Origin: Limnochordaceae bacterium
GTDB taxonomy: Bacteria > Bacillota > Limnochordia > Limnochordales > Geochordaceae
Assembly: GCA_014896295.1 (NCBI GenBank)
Contig: JADBKR010000005.1
Location: forward strand, 1-64,000
Direction: 5' to 3'
DNA length: 64,000 bases
Shown here in pieces: positions 42,731 through 52,432 of the stretch. Every line of letters starts with the position of its first letter. The first letter of the stretch is position 1. The position numbers were made by a program, and so were the translations under genes. Under the pieces are notes generated by a model. The model searched no databases. It had not been told where the DNA came from and worked only from the letters and a program-made list of their open reading frames with translations.

Positions 42731-43330
42731 TCACTGCTCGAGCTGGCGGCGCAGCAGTGCCAGGGCCTGCCGTTCCCGGCGGGAGACGACGGGCTGGGAG
42801 ATCCCGAGCGCGCTTGCCACCTCCTGCTGGCTCCAGCCCTGGAAGAACCTCAGCCACACCACCTGGCGCAACCCGGGGGAGAGCTTCTCCAGGGCCTGGC
42901 GCACCGCCGCATGCTCGCTCCAGTCGCTGCTCGTGTCCGATGGAGCGGCGCGCGGCTCTTCCAGCTCCACCGGCGGGGCCAGCGCCGCATCGGCGGCGGC
43001 GAGTTCTGCCGGCTCGACCCCGAGGGCCTGCGCGACCTCCTGGACCGTGACCGGCCGCCCCAGCTCTGCCTCGAGCCGCTGCTGGGCCAAGGCGGCCTGG
43101 CGCATCAGTGCCCGGGCGCCCCGCACGCCGGCCACCGCCTGGCTCTTCTCGACCAGCCGGCGTACCTCGCCGAGCATCAGGGGAACGGCGTAGGTGGCAA
43201 AGCTCACCCCGAGGGCAGGGTCGAAGCGCCGGGACGCTTCCACCAGACCGAGTCTCGCGGCCTGCAGCCGATCCTCCAGCTCCACGGGCGCCCAGTCGAA
43301 ACGACGCGCCACCGCGACCGCCAGCCCCAT
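42731..43330 (-). CDS. sigF: Sporulation sigma factor SigF (shortened)
   Basis: A 199-residue sigma factor. It begins at the middle of region 2 (GLAVAVARRF, then LEDRLQAARLGLVEASRRFD and FATYAVPLMLGEVRRLVEKS), followed by region 3 (ALAQQRLEAELGRPVTVQEV) and region 4 (LSPGLRQVVWLRFFQGWSQQ, EVASALGISQPVVSR). The region 1.2 helix found at the start of Bacillus SigF is absent, and there is no in-frame start codon before ATG 43330, which lacks a good ribosome site. Position after spoIIAB fixes its identity. It directs early forespore transcription. Confidence 0.85.
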   Translation of the reverse strand: MGLAVAVARRFDWAPVELEDRLQAARLGLVEASRRFDPALGVSFATYAVPLMLGEVRRLVEKSQAVAGVRGARALMRQAALAQQRLEAELGRPVTVQEVAQALGVEPAELAAADAALAPPVELEEPRAAPSDTSSDWSEHAAVRQALEKLSPGLRQVVWLRFFQGWSQQEVASALGISQPVVSRRERQALALLRRQLEQ

Positions 43331-43391
43331 GTGGGCGGTGGGATCGACGGCGCCCCCCGGGGCGGGCCCGCCGCCGGGTTGGGCATGAGAC

Positions 43392-43886
43392 TCAGGACGG
43401 GGCAGCCTGGAGGGCCGGCCGCTTGAAGAGGCGGACACAGGTACCCTCTCCCGGGGAGGAATCCACCTCGAGGACGTCCACGTAGCTCTCGGCCACGGAA
43501 AAGCCGATGCCCAGGTGATCGCCGCCCAGGCTGCTGTAGCCGGCCCGCCGTGCCTTTTCCACGTCGGCGATGCCCACGCCCCGGTCCTCGACGACGATCT
43601 CCACCCCACCGTCCCGGATCCGCCCGGCCAGCCAGACCGGGCCGGTGCCGCCGGGGTACGCGTGGACCACCGCGTTGGCCACCATCTCGGAGACGGCCAG
43701 CTTGACGTCCTCCACCTCTTCCAGCGTGAAGGGCAGCCGCGCTGCGAACGCCGCCACGACGGAGCGCGCGAAGGCAAGGTTGGCGGGTGCCGCGGCCATG
43801 ACGAGCACGAAGCCGTCGGGTCCGCTTGCCCACGGCTCCGGCCCCACGCATCGCGCAGGCCGGTGGGCATCCTGGAGCTCGCTCAT
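43392..43886 (-). CDS. spoIIAB: Anti-sigma F factor / serine kinase SpoIIAB
   Basis: A 164-residue GHKL-fold protein. Its N-box is KLAVSEMVANAVVHAYPGG, the G1 box EDRGVGIADVEKA and the G2 region DHLGIGFSVAESYVDVLEVD. It binds and inhibits SigF in the predivisional cell and phosphorylates SpoIIAA. An extra 25 residues at the N-terminus precede the usual start. ATG at 43886 overlaps the spoIIAA stop by four bases. Confidence 0.94.
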   Translation of the reverse strand: MSELQDAHRPARCVGPEPWASGPDGFVLVMAAAPANLAFARSVVAAFAARLPFTLEEVEDVKLAVSEMVANAVVHAYPGGTGPVWLAGRIRDGGVEIVVEDRGVGIADVEKARRAGYSSLGGDHLGIGFSVAESYVDVLEVDSSPGEGTCVRLFKRPALQAAPS

Positions 43887-44275
43887 GCGCGCCGCCTCCT
43901 CCGCCCGCGGGACTGCCCGGTCGATTTCGGCAACATCCGGCGTAACGCGTCGGCCTCTGTGTCGAAGACCTCCACGAAGCGCAGGGCGCCGCTGATCTCC
44001 AGCATGCGGCGCACCCGCACGCTGGGCTCGGCCACGCCCAGGCGGCCGCCCCTGCCCGCGGCCGCGCGGTAGCGCCCGAGGATGACGGCTATCCCGGTGC
44101 TGTCGAGAAAGGTCAACGCCTTGAGGTTGATGAGCACGTGGCGCAGGCGCTCGTCCGCGTTCCAGGCTTGCTCGATGGGGTCGCGCAGCTGGGCCGCCGA
44201 GGCCATGTCCAGCTCTCCGGCGACCCGGGCGACCAGCACGGGCCCGTTTCGCTGCAATTGCACGTTGACCGACAA
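43883..44275 (-). CDS. spoIIAA: Anti-anti-sigma F factor SpoIIAA
   Basis: A 130-residue STAS-domain protein. The phosphorylated serine is S59 in FLDSTGIAVILGRY, matching S58 of Bacillus SpoIIAA. VARVAGELDMASAAQLRDPI and HVLINLKALTFLD complete the domain. A basic tail (GRRRRRA) ends it. Unphosphorylated protein releases SigF from SpoIIAB after septation. TTG at 44275 has GGGGAGG upstream, and GTG at 44263 is an alternative. Confidence 0.93.
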   Translation of the reverse strand: MSVNVQLQRNGPVLVARVAGELDMASAAQLRDPIEQAWNADERLRHVLINLKALTFLDSTGIAVILGRYRAAAGRGGRLGVAEPSVRVRRMLEISGALRFVEVFDTEADALRRMLPKSTGQSRGRRRRRA

Positions 44276-44312
44276 GCGCGATGGGCCTCCCCGCCGAAAC
44301 GGAATCGGCGGC

Positions 44313-45554
44313 TTACTTCGGCTCGCGCGGTGCCGGTTTCCTCTCGACAGGAATCCACGCCTGGACAAAGCTCCGGACCTGGCGGCCCACGAGGTCGCTC
44401 CAGGATGCGATGCCGACTGTCTGCGTCACCTGAACGGGCACCTCGGCGAGCACCGAGCCGGTCGTCTGGTCCAGGATGCGCACCGTTCCGACCCGGGCGT
44501 CGGCCGCGATGGGAGCGACCAGGGTCCCGGCGAGCTCCGCCTCCTGCCGGACGGTGAGGCGGCTTCCCCGCTCGACGGTCATGAACGCGTCCTGGGCCAG
44601 GACGAGCGGCACCCACGTGGACTCGCCCCGCACGACCTCGGCGTGGCCCACCACGTCGCCCTTCGAGGCCAGCCGGCGCGCCTCGTACCGGCGGAAACCC
44701 CAATCGAACAGCGCGCGCACGTCCGCCTCCCGGTCCTTGGCCGTCGGCGCTCCCATGGTGACGGCGATGAGGCGCAGGTTATCCCGGAGCGACGTGGCGG
44801 CAACGCAGTAGCCGGCCTCGCTGGTCATCCCCGTCTTGAGCCCGTCGACGCCGGGGTACCGCTTGAGCAGGCGGTTGAAGTTGTACAGGACCGGCTTCTT
44901 GATGCTGTTGTGGCGCATGGTGTACTCCCACGTGGAGACGAAGTCGAGCAGGCCTGGGGTCTGGATGGCCTGGCGGGAGAGGATCGCGAGATCCCGGGCG
45001 CTGGCGACGTGGGGCCCGGGATCCCCCGTCTCCTGGGGAGGCAGGCCGGTGGAGTTGGCGAAGTGCGTGTGCTTCATGCCGAGCTGCCTGGCCCGCTGGT
45101 TCATCATCTCGACGAAAGCGGGCTCCGAACCCGCCAGGTACTCGGCCACGGCTACGGCCGCGTCGTTGGCGCTGCCGACCCCGATGGCGTAGAGCAGGTC
45201 CCGCAGGCTCATCCGCTCGCCCGGCTCCAGCCAGATCTGGCTCCCACCCATGGAAGCGGCGTGATCCGACGCCACCACCTCGTCGGTCATGCGCACCCGG
45301 CCGTCCTGGACCGCCTCGAGCGCCAGCATGAGCGTCATGATCTTGGTCACGCTCGCCGGCGGCAGCGCCTCGTCCGGATGGAGCTCGTACAGGACCTGGC
45401 CGCTGGCGGCGTCCATCAAGACCGCGGCCTTCGACGTGAGCTTCAGGTCGGGCGCGGCCGGCGGCGCCACCGAAGTGGCCGGAAGCCCTCCTGGCCCGGG
45501 CATCCTCGATACCCAGACCACCCACACGGCCACGATCCCCGCCATGATGGCCAA
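44313..45554 (-). CDS. dacF: D-alanyl-D-alanine carboxypeptidase DacF
   Basis: A 413-residue serine penicillin-binding protein (peptidase S11). It has an N-terminal membrane segment (MAGIVAVWVVWV), the SxxK motif S68-V-T-K71, SxN at S128-A-N130, KTG in GLKTGMTSEAGYC, and a C-terminal PBP5-type beta domain. It trims DAP-linked stem peptides of cortex or wall. The gene order dacF-spoIIAA-spoIIAB-sigF matches Bacillus. TTG at 45554 or ATG at 45545. Confidence 0.94.
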   Translation of the reverse strand: MAIMAGIVAVWVVWVSRMPGPGGLPATSVAPPAAPDLKLTSKAAVLMDAASGQVLYELHPDEALPPASVTKIMTLMLALEAVQDGRVRMTDEVVASDHAASMGGSQIWLEPGERMSLRDLLYAIGVGSANDAAVAVAEYLAGSEPAFVEMMNQRARQLGMKHTHFANSTGLPPQETGDPGPHVASARDLAILSRQAIQTPGLLDFVSTWEYTMRHNSIKKPVLYNFNRLLKRYPGVDGLKTGMTSEAGYCVAATSLRDNLRLIAVTMGAPTAKDREADVRALFDWGFRRYEARRLASKGDVVGHAEVVRGESTWVPLVLAQDAFMTVERGSRLTVRQEAELAGTLVAPIAADARVGTVRILDQTTGSVLAEVPVQVTQTVGIASWSDLVGRQVRSFVQAWIPVERKPAPREPK

Positions 45555-45611
45555 CGCTGTGGCAAGCCGCCTGACCAGAGGGCCCCACCCCCGCCCACGG
45601 GAGGTCGTGCG

Positions 45612-45624
45612 ATAGGGACCCTAT
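45612..45624. promoter_or_regulatory. Short palindrome upstream of dacF
   Basis: ATAGGG-A-CCCTAT, 6-bp arms around one base, about 58 bases before the dacF start. It could be a regulator site for the dacF-spoIIA operon, but short palindromes occur by chance. Confidence 0.3.
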
Positions 45625-45672
45625 GATCGGGCTTGCCACAGCTAGAACCGCCGGCCCAAGGAAAAAGGATGC

Positions 45673-46887
45673 CTAGGCGCGCGGCCCGTCCGGCAGAAGG
45701 CTCGCCAGGAAGCTCTCGCCGGCATCGAAGCTCCCATCGATCCCCAGCATGGCGGCCGCGGTGCTGGCGAGATCGGCGAAGGTTCGCCGCACTCCGAGCG
45801 GGACACCCGGTCGCAGTGCCGGGCCCCACACCAACAGCGGCACGTACTCCCGGGAATGGTCCGTGCTGGGAGTCGTCGGATCGCACCCGTGGTCGGCAGT
45901 GATGACCAGCACGTCGCGCCGTCCGATGCGATCCAGGATCTCGGGCAGCCGCCGGTCAAACGCCTCCAGCCCCCGGGCGTAGCCTTCGGCGTCGTTGCGG
46001 TGCCCCCACAGCATGTCGAAGTCGACCAGGTTGGTCATGACGAGCCCACGCCGGCCCCGGGTCCGGTCGAGGAAGGCAAGGGTCGCGTCCACGCCCTCCA
46101 TGTTGTCGCGGGTATGGGTCGCCTCTTCGATACCCCGCCCTGCGAAGATGTCCTCGATCTTGCCCACGGCCCACACGCCGAGCCCGGCCTCCCGGACTCG
46201 ATCGAGCAGCGTGGGGCGGGGAGGCGGCAGGCTGAAGTCTCGACGCCGGGACGTGCGGCGGAAGGAGCCGGGAGTCCCCTCGAAGGGCCGCGCGATGACC
46301 CTCCCCACCGCATGGGGCCCGGTCAGGATGCCCCGGGCGATCTCGCACATGCGGTACAGCTCCGGCACCGGGATGACCGACTCGTGGGCGGCGATCTGAA
46401 ACACGCTGTCCGCCGACGTGTAGACGATGGGCCTCCCCGTACGCAAGTGCTCCTCGCCCAGCTCTTCGATGATCACGGTGCCGGAGGCCGGGCGATTGCC
46501 GAGCACCCGGCGCCCGATGGCCCGCTCGAACGCCTCGATGACCTCGGGCGGAAATCCCTCGGGATACGTGGGGAAAGGACGGTCGAGCACGACGCCGGTC
46601 AGCTCCCAGTGGCCGGTAGTGGTGTCTTTGCCGGCGGAGCGCTCGGCCATCTTGCCGTAAGCCGCGGCCGGCCGCCCGGCGCACGCCACTCCCGGGATTT
46701 CGTCGATGCACCCCAGCCCCAGCCTCTCCAGGTGCGGCAGGCGAAGCCCGCCCACGGCCTGGGCGGTGTGGCGCAGGGTGTGGCTCCCTTCGTCGCCGAA
46801 GCGCGCAGCGTCCGGGAGCTCTCCGATGCCCACGCTATCGAGCACGATGAGGCAGATGCGGTCGACGGGCGCGGTCTTGGGTTGCAC
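45673..46887 (-). CDS. deoB: Phosphopentomutase
   Basis: A 404-residue alkaline-phosphatase-superfamily mutase that interconverts ribose or deoxyribose 1- and 5-phosphates in nucleoside salvage. Metal-binding segments are [30 protein letters not shown] (phospho-Thr region), [20 protein letters not shown] and [22 protein letters not shown] at 46887 with AGGAGGCGTC upstream. It has its own promoter inside the end of spoIIM. Confidence 0.96.
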   Translation of the reverse strand: MQPKTAPVDRICLIVLDSVGIGELPDAARFGDEGSHTLRHTAQAVGGLRLPHLERLGLGCIDEIPGVACAGRPAAAYGKMAERSAGKDTTTGHWELTGVVLDRPFPTYPEGFPPEVIEAFERAIGRRVLGNRPASGTVIIEELGEEHLRTGRPIVYTSADSVFQIAAHESVIPVPELYRMCEIARGILTGPHAVGRVIARPFEGTPGSFRRTSRRRDFSLPPPRPTLLDRVREAGLGVWAVGKIEDIFAGRGIEEATHTRDNMEGVDATLAFLDRTRGRRGLVMTNLVDFDMLWGHRNDAEGYARGLEAFDRRLPEILDRIGRRDVLVITADHGCDPTTPSTDHSREYVPLLVWGPALRPGVPLGVRRTFADLASTAAAMLGIDGSFDAGESFLASLLPDGPRA

Positions 46888-46910
46888 GGGCTGTTGACGC
46901 CTCCTGGGGC

Positions 46911-46938
46911 ATTATAGCCCCGCCGGGGGAGCTGCCAA
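46911..46938 (-). promoter_or_regulatory. Promoter for deoB
   Basis: On the minus strand, TTGGCA (46938-46933), a 16-bp spacer, and TATAAT (46916-46911), overlapping the 3' end of spoIIM and about 24 bases before the deoB GTG. Confidence 0.65.
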
Positions 46939-47553
46939 CCACCCGCGCAGCCAGCCGGCCCCCAGAAGAGCCAGGGCGGCACCCGCCGCGGCCATGAGCA
47001 GGACTCGCAGGCCCAGGCGCAGGTAGGTGGCGAACGCGCCGGGAAGTTCGTGCGAGGCGACGCCCAGCATGGACCGGGCAACGACGAGGCCGAACTCCGT
47101 GGCGCCGGCAGCCGCGCGCGTGGCCGCCAGGGTGAGGCAGAGCTGCAGGGGAAGCAGGGTCAGGGCCACCGTGACGAGCCCATCCCATCCCCACCCCGCC
47201 AGGGCCCAGGTGAGGGCGCTACCCAACATGTAGCCTCGCACCAGCGGCGCCAGGAGAGCCAGGGGCGAGGCAAACACGGTGAAGCCGAGCGCCCAGGCGA
47301 GCCCGGGCCCCCACAGGAGCTGTCTTGCGAGCTCCCCGAGGAACGCCTGCCAGGCGGGAGCCTGCGCCGGCCACATCGAGAGCACGTAAGCGCCCGGCGA
47401 CAGACCCTGGGCGCCGGGATGGCCCAGCGCGTGGCGCACTCCGACCCCGAAGGCGAAGGCGGCCAGGCCCGCCGCCAGGTAGACCGCCCATCGCCGCTGC
47501 AGCGAAACGGACGCCGCGCCCCACAGGGCCGGCTGCGCGCTCACTCCCGCCAC
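46912..47553 (-). CDS. spoIIM: Stage II sporulation protein M family membrane protein
   Basis: A 213-residue protein with about five membrane helices. FLGELARQLLWGPGLAWALG, then FASPLALLAPLVRGYMLGSAL, fits the SpoIIM/DUF95 core. SpoIIM works with SpoIID and SpoIIP to thin septal peptidoglycan during engulfment. GTG at 47553 overlaps the end of the DUF3866 gene by 13 bases, the pairing commonly seen in spore-formers. Confidence 0.8.
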   Translation of the reverse strand: MAGVSAQPALWGAASVSLQRRWAVYLAAGLAAFAFGVGVRHALGHPGAQGLSPGAYVLSMWPAQAPAWQAFLGELARQLLWGPGLAWALGFTVFASPLALLAPLVRGYMLGSALTWALAGWGWDGLVTVALTLLPLQLCLTLAATRAAAGATEFGLVVARSMLGVASHELPGAFATYLRLGLRVLLMAAAGAALALLGAGWLRGWLAAPPAGL

Positions 47554-48734
47554 CCCATCCGGCCGGCTTGGACGGCCCCGGAGTCGTCGCCGCGCGCTGC
47601 CGACAGCCGCGCCAGCACCATCCCCGCCGCCAGACAGCCATCGAAGAAGGCCGGATCGGCCGCCGGGTCCCGGCCCATGGTGCGTGGTACGAAAGGCAAC
47701 CGCTCGAGCGCGGGTCGAGCCGGGAGGGGGTCGGCCTGCACCACCCGGTGGCGGCGCAGGATCCCCGCGGCGGCGAGCTGCCCGACTACGAGGCGGCGCA
47801 GCGCGCGGGGCAAGCGGGCGGGCATCACCACGGTGGCAGGGCGGCCGGCAAGCTGCCCCAAGGCGATCCGGTCATGATGGCTCACTCCCCGATGCCGCAT
47901 CCGGGCGTCGGCCTGGGAGATGCGCAGGGGCACCACGGCCGTGCCGCCCAGGGCTGTTACCAGGTCGGCGAGGTACGCCTGCTCGAGGGCGGTGGTGCCG
48001 AGGGGAGTGGCCGTACCCACGGTGCCGGGCCCCGGTCCGACGAGGGCGACGTCGCATCCGGCAAGCCTGGCCATGGCCAGCGCGCTGGCCGGGTGCACGG
48101 CCTCCAGGTCCCCTCCTAGGGCCTGCCCGGCGGTGATGAGTAGATCGATCAGGCGGGCGCGCCGGACCTGCCCCAGGGTACGAATCGAGGCGGCAGCGAG
48201 CGACGTGGCATCGGTCATGACGTAGGCTACCCGGGGACGCCGCTCCTCGCCCCAGACCCACCGCAACGCGGCCACGAGAGGCGTGAGCATCCCATGCAGG
48301 GCCAGGACCGCCACCGGCAAACCGTCGATGCGCGTCACCCGGCGAAGAGCCCGGTGGTAGGGGCTACCGGGCTCTTCGGCCGCCCGCACGACCGTCTGCA
48401 GCGGGGTGTAGCGGAGCTTGACGATGTGCCCGTGCAGCCGCCGCCGCAGCGCAGGCGTCCGCCAATCGCCCGGCGGCCGGGGCGGATCCAGGGGAGCTAC
48501 CACGACATGGTAGCCCCCGCTGCCGAGGGAAAGGGAGACGGCCGAGGTGTTGACCAGGACCCGTTGTCCCGGATACCACCCGCCGTACCCCAGTTGTGTC
48601 AGGGCATACGCCGGGTAAAACCCCGGCTCGTCGGACGGCGCAGCCCCTTGCCCGTCGATGCGCACCACCAGGTCGACCCGGTCGCCGTCCCGCCCGACGA
48701 CCTGATGGACGACCCCCACTCGTAGCTCGATCAC
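47541..48734 (-). CDS. DUF3866 family protein
   Basis: A 397-residue protein of unknown function found in Firmicutes next to spoIIM. It opens with an OB-like beta region (VGVVHQVVGRDGDRVDLVV, ALTQLGYGGWYPGQRVLVN). The family signatures GSGGYHVVVAPLD, HGHIVKLRYTPLQTVV, VYVMTDATSLA-like PRVAYVMTDATSLAAA and VALVGPGPGTVGTATPLGTT follow. No membrane helices are seen. GTG at 48734. Position suggests a sporulation or envelope link. Confidence 0.88.
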   Translation of the reverse strand: MIELRVGVVHQVVGRDGDRVDLVVRIDGQGAAPSDEPGFYPAYALTQLGYGGWYPGQRVLVNTSAVSLSLGSGGYHVVVAPLDPPRPPGDWRTPALRRRLHGHIVKLRYTPLQTVVRAAEEPGSPYHRALRRVTRIDGLPVAVLALHGMLTPLVAALRWVWGEERRPRVAYVMTDATSLAAASIRTLGQVRRARLIDLLITAGQALGGDLEAVHPASALAMARLAGCDVALVGPGPGTVGTATPLGTTALEQAYLADLVTALGGTAVVPLRISQADARMRHRGVSHHDRIALGQLAGRPATVVMPARLPRALRRLVVGQLAAAGILRRHRVVQADPLPARPALERLPFVPRTMGRDPAADPAFFDGCLAAGMVLARLSAARGDDSGAVQAGRMGWRE

Positions 48735-48782
48735 CGCGTTTTCGACGGGCGGGCATGCCGCCGGCTCGCTCCGGCGGGTCGA

Positions 48783-51014
48783 TTACTCCCGAAAGCCGCC
48801 TCTCCGCCCACCCGGGCGCCTCAGCCCACCTCTGGCATCCCGGGCGTCCCGGCCGCGCCGGTCGGGCTCGGGCCGCGTGGTGCGGCCATCGATGACCCCG
48901 GCCTCGCGTTCGGCTGCGGGCAGCGCTTCCTTGCGCGACAGGTTGATGCGCCCGAGCCGGTCGATCTCCGTCACCTTCACGAGCACTTCGTCGCCGACGT
49001 TGACCACGTCCTCGACGCGGCCCACGCGCTGGGGCGCCAGCTCGGAGATGTGGACGAGGCCCTCCTTGCCGGGCAGGATCTCGACGAAGGCCCCGAAGCT
49101 GGTGGTCCGCTTCACCTTCCCGAGGTAGACGGCCCCCACCTGCACGTCGCGTACCAGGTTTTGGATGATCTCCGCCGCCTTCTTGCCGCTCTCCTCGTCG
49201 GCGGAGGCGATGAAGACCCGCCCGTCGTCCTCCACGTCAATCTCTACGCCGGTCTGCTCGATGATCTTCCGGATCATCTTGCCGCCCGGGCCGATGACGT
49301 CGCGGATCTTGTCAACGGGGATTTCGAGGGTCAGGATGCGAGGAGCCCTGGGGGAGAGCTCCGGCCGGGGCTTGTCGATGGCCTGGAGCATCTTGTCGAG
49401 GATGAACAGCCGGCCCGCCTTCGCCTGGGCCAGCGCCTGCTGCAGGATCTCTCGGGTCACGCCGTGCACCTTGATGTCCATCTGCAGCGCCGTGACCCCG
49501 TCGGCCGTACCCGCCACCTTGAAGTCCATGTCGCCCAGGGCGTCCTCGATGCCCTGGATGTCGGTCAGGATGGCAAAGCGCTCGCCCCACTTGACGAGCC
49601 CCATGGCCACGCCGGCCACCGGCTTGCGAATGGGCACGCCGGCGTCCATCAGCGCCAGCGTGCTGCCGCAGACGCTCGCCTGCGAGGTCGAGCCGTTGGA
49701 CTCCAGCACCTCGGAGACGAGGCGAATCGTGTACGGAAACTCGGACTCCGGCGGGATGACCGGCAACAGCGCCCGCTCCGCCAGCGCCCCGTGCCCGATC
49801 TCCCGTCGCCCGGGAGCCCGCATGGGGCGCACCTCGCCGACGCTGTAGGGCGGGAAGTTGTAGTGGTGGATGTAGCGCTTGCGGTCTTCCTCCCGCAGGT
49901 CGTCGAGGAGCTGCTCATCCGACTTGAGCCCGAGCGTGCAGCTCGTCAGGACCTGGGTCTGGCCCCGCACGAACAGCCCCGACCCGTGCACCCTGGGCAA
50001 GACCCCGACCTCGCACCAGATGGGGCGAATCTCGTCGAGCTTGCGCCCGTCGGGCCGCTCGTGGTCCTCGGCGATCATGCGTCGGACCTCGTCCTTGAGC
50101 AGCTTGTCGAGGATGGTCTCGACGTCCTTGAGCAGCGGCGCCGCCTGCTCCTCGCCGCCCCGCTCGGCCACGAACTGTTCGACGACCTCTTGCCGGGCCT
50201 TCTCGATCGCCTCTTCCCGGGCCTGCTTGTCCGGGTTCTTGACCGCGGCCGCGATCTTGGGACGGCCGTACTGCTCTACCCAGGCCTGCACCTGCGGGTC
50301 GGGCGTGAACAGCGGCACCTCCACCTTGGGCTTGCCGACTTCCGCCCGCATCTGCTCCTGGAGCGCGACGATTCGCCGGATCTCCTCGTGGGCCCTCATG
50401 ATGGCCTCGAGCATCTGGTCCTCCGGCACCTCGTCGGCGCCGGCCTCCACCATCATGATGGCGTCGCGCGTGCCCGCCACGACCAGGTGGAGACGGCTCG
50501 CCTTCTCCTGCTCGGCCGTAGGGTTGACCACGAGCGAGCCGTCGACGAGGCCCATCCGCACCGCGCCCACGGGCCCCAGGAACGGGATCTCGGAGATGGT
50601 CAGCGCTGCCGAAGCGCCGATGATGCCGAGCACGTCGGGCGGCGCGTCGTGGTCCACGCTCAACGTCGTGACCACGACCTGCACGTCGTTGCGGAAACCT
50701 TCGGGGAAGAGGGGCCGGATCGGGCGGTCCACCATGCGAGCCGACAGGATCGCGATGTCCCCGGGCTTCCCCTCCCGCCGCCCCCACCCGCCCGGAATCT
50801 TGCCGACCGCGTACATGCGCTCTTCGAAGTCGACCAGCAGCGGGAAGAAGTCGATCCCTTCCCGGGGCTGGCGCGACATCGTCGCCGTGACCAGCAATAC
50901 CGTGTCTCCGTAGCGCACCACGACCGACCCGTTGGCCTGGCGCGCCAGCTTGCCGGTCTCGAGCTGCAGCCGACGGCCTGCCAGCTCCATTTCGTAGGAA
51001 TGGACGTCAAACAT
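48783..51014 (-). CDS. pnp: Polyribonucleotide nucleotidyltransferase
   Basis: A 743-residue PNPase: two RNase PH domains ([28 protein letters not shown] second copy), a helical linker, KH domain with [16 protein letters not shown]1 domain ([20 protein letters not shown]), and a C-terminal Arg/Gly-rich tail of about 35 residues ([12 protein letters not shown]). It degrades RNA 3' to 5' using phosphate. It follows rpsO by 22 bases, the conserved order. Confidence 0.98.
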   Translation of the reverse strand: MFDVHSYEMELAGRRLQLETGKLARQANGSVVVRYGDTVLLVTATMSRQPREGIDFFPLLVDFEERMYAVGKIPGGWGRREGKPGDIAILSARMVDRPIRPLFPEGFRNDVQVVVTTLSVDHDAPPDVLGIIGASAALTISEIPFLGPVGAVRMGLVDGSLVVNPTAEQEKASRLHLVVAGTRDAIMMVEAGADEVPEDQMLEAIMRAHEEIRRIVALQEQMRAEVGKPKVEVPLFTPDPQVQAWVEQYGRPKIAAAVKNPDKQAREEAIEKARQEVVEQFVAERGGEEQAAPLLKDVETILDKLLKDEVRRMIAEDHERPDGRKLDEIRPIWCEVGVLPRVHGSGLFVRGQTQVLTSCTLGLKSDEQLLDDLREEDRKRYIHHYNFPPYSVGEVRPMRAPGRREIGHGALAERALLPVIPPESEFPYTIRLVSEVLESNGSTSQASVCGSTLALMDAGVPIRKPVAGVAMGLVKWGERFAILTDIQGIEDALGDMDFKVAGTADGVTALQMDIKVHGVTREILQQALAQAKAGRLFILDKMLQAIDKPRPELSPRAPRILTLEIPVDKIRDVIGPGGKMIRKIIEQTGVEIDVEDDGRVFIASADEESGKKAAEIIQNLVRDVQVGAVYLGKVKRTTSFGAFVEILPGKEGLVHISELAPQRVGRVEDVVNVGDEVLVKVTEIDRLGRINLSRKEALPAAEREAGVIDGRTTRPEPDRRGRDARDARGGLRRPGGRRGGFRE

Positions 51015-51036
51015 GTGGGTATCCTAGCCTCCCTGA

Positions 51037-51306
51037 TCAGTGGCGCAGCCCGAGCCGCTCGACGACCGCCCGGTAACGCTGGGCATCGATCCGCTCCAGG
51101 TATCGCAGCAGGCCCCTGCGCTGGCCGATCATCTTGTAGAGCCCGCGCCGGCTGTGGAAATCCTTGCGATGGACCTTGAGATGCTCGGTGAGGTCGTTGA
51201 TGCGCTGGGTCAACAGCGCGATCTGGACCTCCGGCGAGCCCGTGTCCCCCTCGTGCCGGCTGAATTGCGAAATCAAGCTGGACTTGGTCTCCTTGGTCAG
51301 TGCCAT
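51037..51306 (-). CDS. rpsO: 30S ribosomal protein S15
   Basis: The 89-residue length is exact for S15. [20 protein letters not shown], then [20 protein letters not shown] and [19 protein letters not shown] are diagnostic. It binds the central domain of 16S rRNA. ATG at 51306 with GGAGGA upstream. It may regulate its own mRNA through the long leader. Confidence 0.98.
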   Translation of the reverse strand: MALTKETKSSLISQFSRHEGDTGSPEVQIALLTQRINDLTEHLKVHRKDFHSRRGLYKMIGQRRGLLRYLERIDAQRYRAVVERLGLRH

Positions 51307-51442
51307 GAATCCATGCTTCCTCCTCACGTCTGCGGCCATCGCCCCCAGCCCAAGCCCGGTGTGGAGGAGCGCGCCGCGCTCGAGCCGGGGGCCGTCCCGT
51401 CCTGGCGGGTACCGGCCGTCATCGCGTCTCGCCGTTAATCTA
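51307..51442 (-). promoter_or_regulatory. rpsO leader, candidate S15 autoregulatory region
   Basis: The 136 bases between ribF and rpsO hold no gene. A plausible -10 (TAGATT in GATAGATTAA) lies near the ribF end. The rest is GC-rich and self-complementary (GGCCGGTACC, GAGCGCGGCGCGCTC), giving a structured leader. S15 autoregulation is known in several bacteria. It is only inferred here. Confidence 0.4.
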
Positions 51443-52417
51443 TCACACGCTACCACCCTGCAAAAGCCGAGGTCGCTTTTCTGCCGCCGAGGCGAAGTAC
51501 TCCAGGGCCTGTTCGCGGTCGACCCCGATCTGCGCCACCAGGTCGTCGACGCCGGAAAAGCGCCGGATGGGACGCAGGAATCGCAGGAACTCCACCCCGG
51601 ACCGCCTGCCGTACAAGGACGGGGAGCCCTCGACCACGTGCACCTCCAGCCACCGGGCCCCCGGCCCGAAGGTCGGCCGCGTGCTCACCACCGCCAGCGC
51701 CGGCATCTGGTCGAGCAGGGCCAGGTAGACCCCGTCGCCCGGCAGTTGCTGAGCAGGGTCGGGCCGGATGTTGGCCGTGGGATAGCCGAGCTGGCGGCCT
51801 CTGCCCTCTCCCCGCACCACCTCTCCGGCCACTCGATACGGGCGGCCCAGCAGCTGCCCGGCCCCTTCCACTTCTCCTCGCTCGACGAGCTGCCGGATCA
51901 AGCTGGAAGAGACGGCCTGCCCCTGCAGCTGCACCGGCGGCACGATCTCGGTCGCCAGTCCCAGCTTCTCTCCGATCTCCCGGAGCGTGGCCGCGGTGCC
52001 GCTGCGACCCCGCCCGAAGGTGAAATTGAACCCCGCCACCACACCCGAGCACTGCAACCTCTCGCACAGGACCGAGGAGACGAACGCCTCCGGCTCGAGC
52101 GCGGCCACCTCCCGGTCGAATCCCAGCACCGCCACGGCTTCCGCACCGTACTCCCGCAAGAGAGCGACCCGATCGGAAAGCGGCGTGAGCAGAAGGGGCG
52201 GCGGTGCGTCCGGTGCCACGACCAGGCGCGGGTGGGGGTCGAAGGTGAGGGCCACGGCTCGGGCCTCCAGGCGCTCGGCGAGCCGACGAGCGGAGCGCAA
52301 GATGGCTTGATGGCCAAGGTGCACCCCATCGAACGTGCCGATCGCCACGATACTCTTCGCACCGGTGGAGGGCTCGGGAGGGTACCAGTCGATGCGCACC
52401 GTGCGGACGTCCTCCAT
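51443..52417 (-). CDS. ribF: Bifunctional riboflavin kinase / FAD synthetase
   Basis: A 324-residue protein. The N-terminal FMN adenylyltransferase domain has [39 protein letters not shown] and [14 protein letters not shown]. The C-terminal flavokinase domain has [11 protein letters not shown] and GVYLALL. It makes FMN then FAD. ATG at 52417. It is the usual neighbour of truB. Confidence 0.97.
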   Translation of the reverse strand: MEDVRTVRIDWYPPEPSTGAKSIVAIGTFDGVHLGHQAILRSARRLAERLEARAVALTFDPHPRLVVAPDAPPPLLLTPLSDRVALLREYGAEAVAVLGFDREVAALEPEAFVSSVLCERLQCSGVVAGFNFTFGRGRSGTAATLREIGEKLGLATEIVPPVQLQGQAVSSSLIRQLVERGEVEGAGQLLGRPYRVAGEVVRGEGRGRQLGYPTANIRPDPAQQLPGDGVYLALLDQMPALAVVSTRPTFGPGARWLEVHVVEGSPSLYGRRSGVEFLRFLRPIRRFSGVDDLVAQIGVDREQALEYFASAAEKRPRLLQGGSV

Positions 52418-52432
52418 TCTTCGGGTCCCTGC

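Noticed and set aside
49050..51179. Long plus-strand open frame opposite pnp
   Set aside because: Rich in His/Arg/Leu with no domain. It is the antisense shadow of PNPase.
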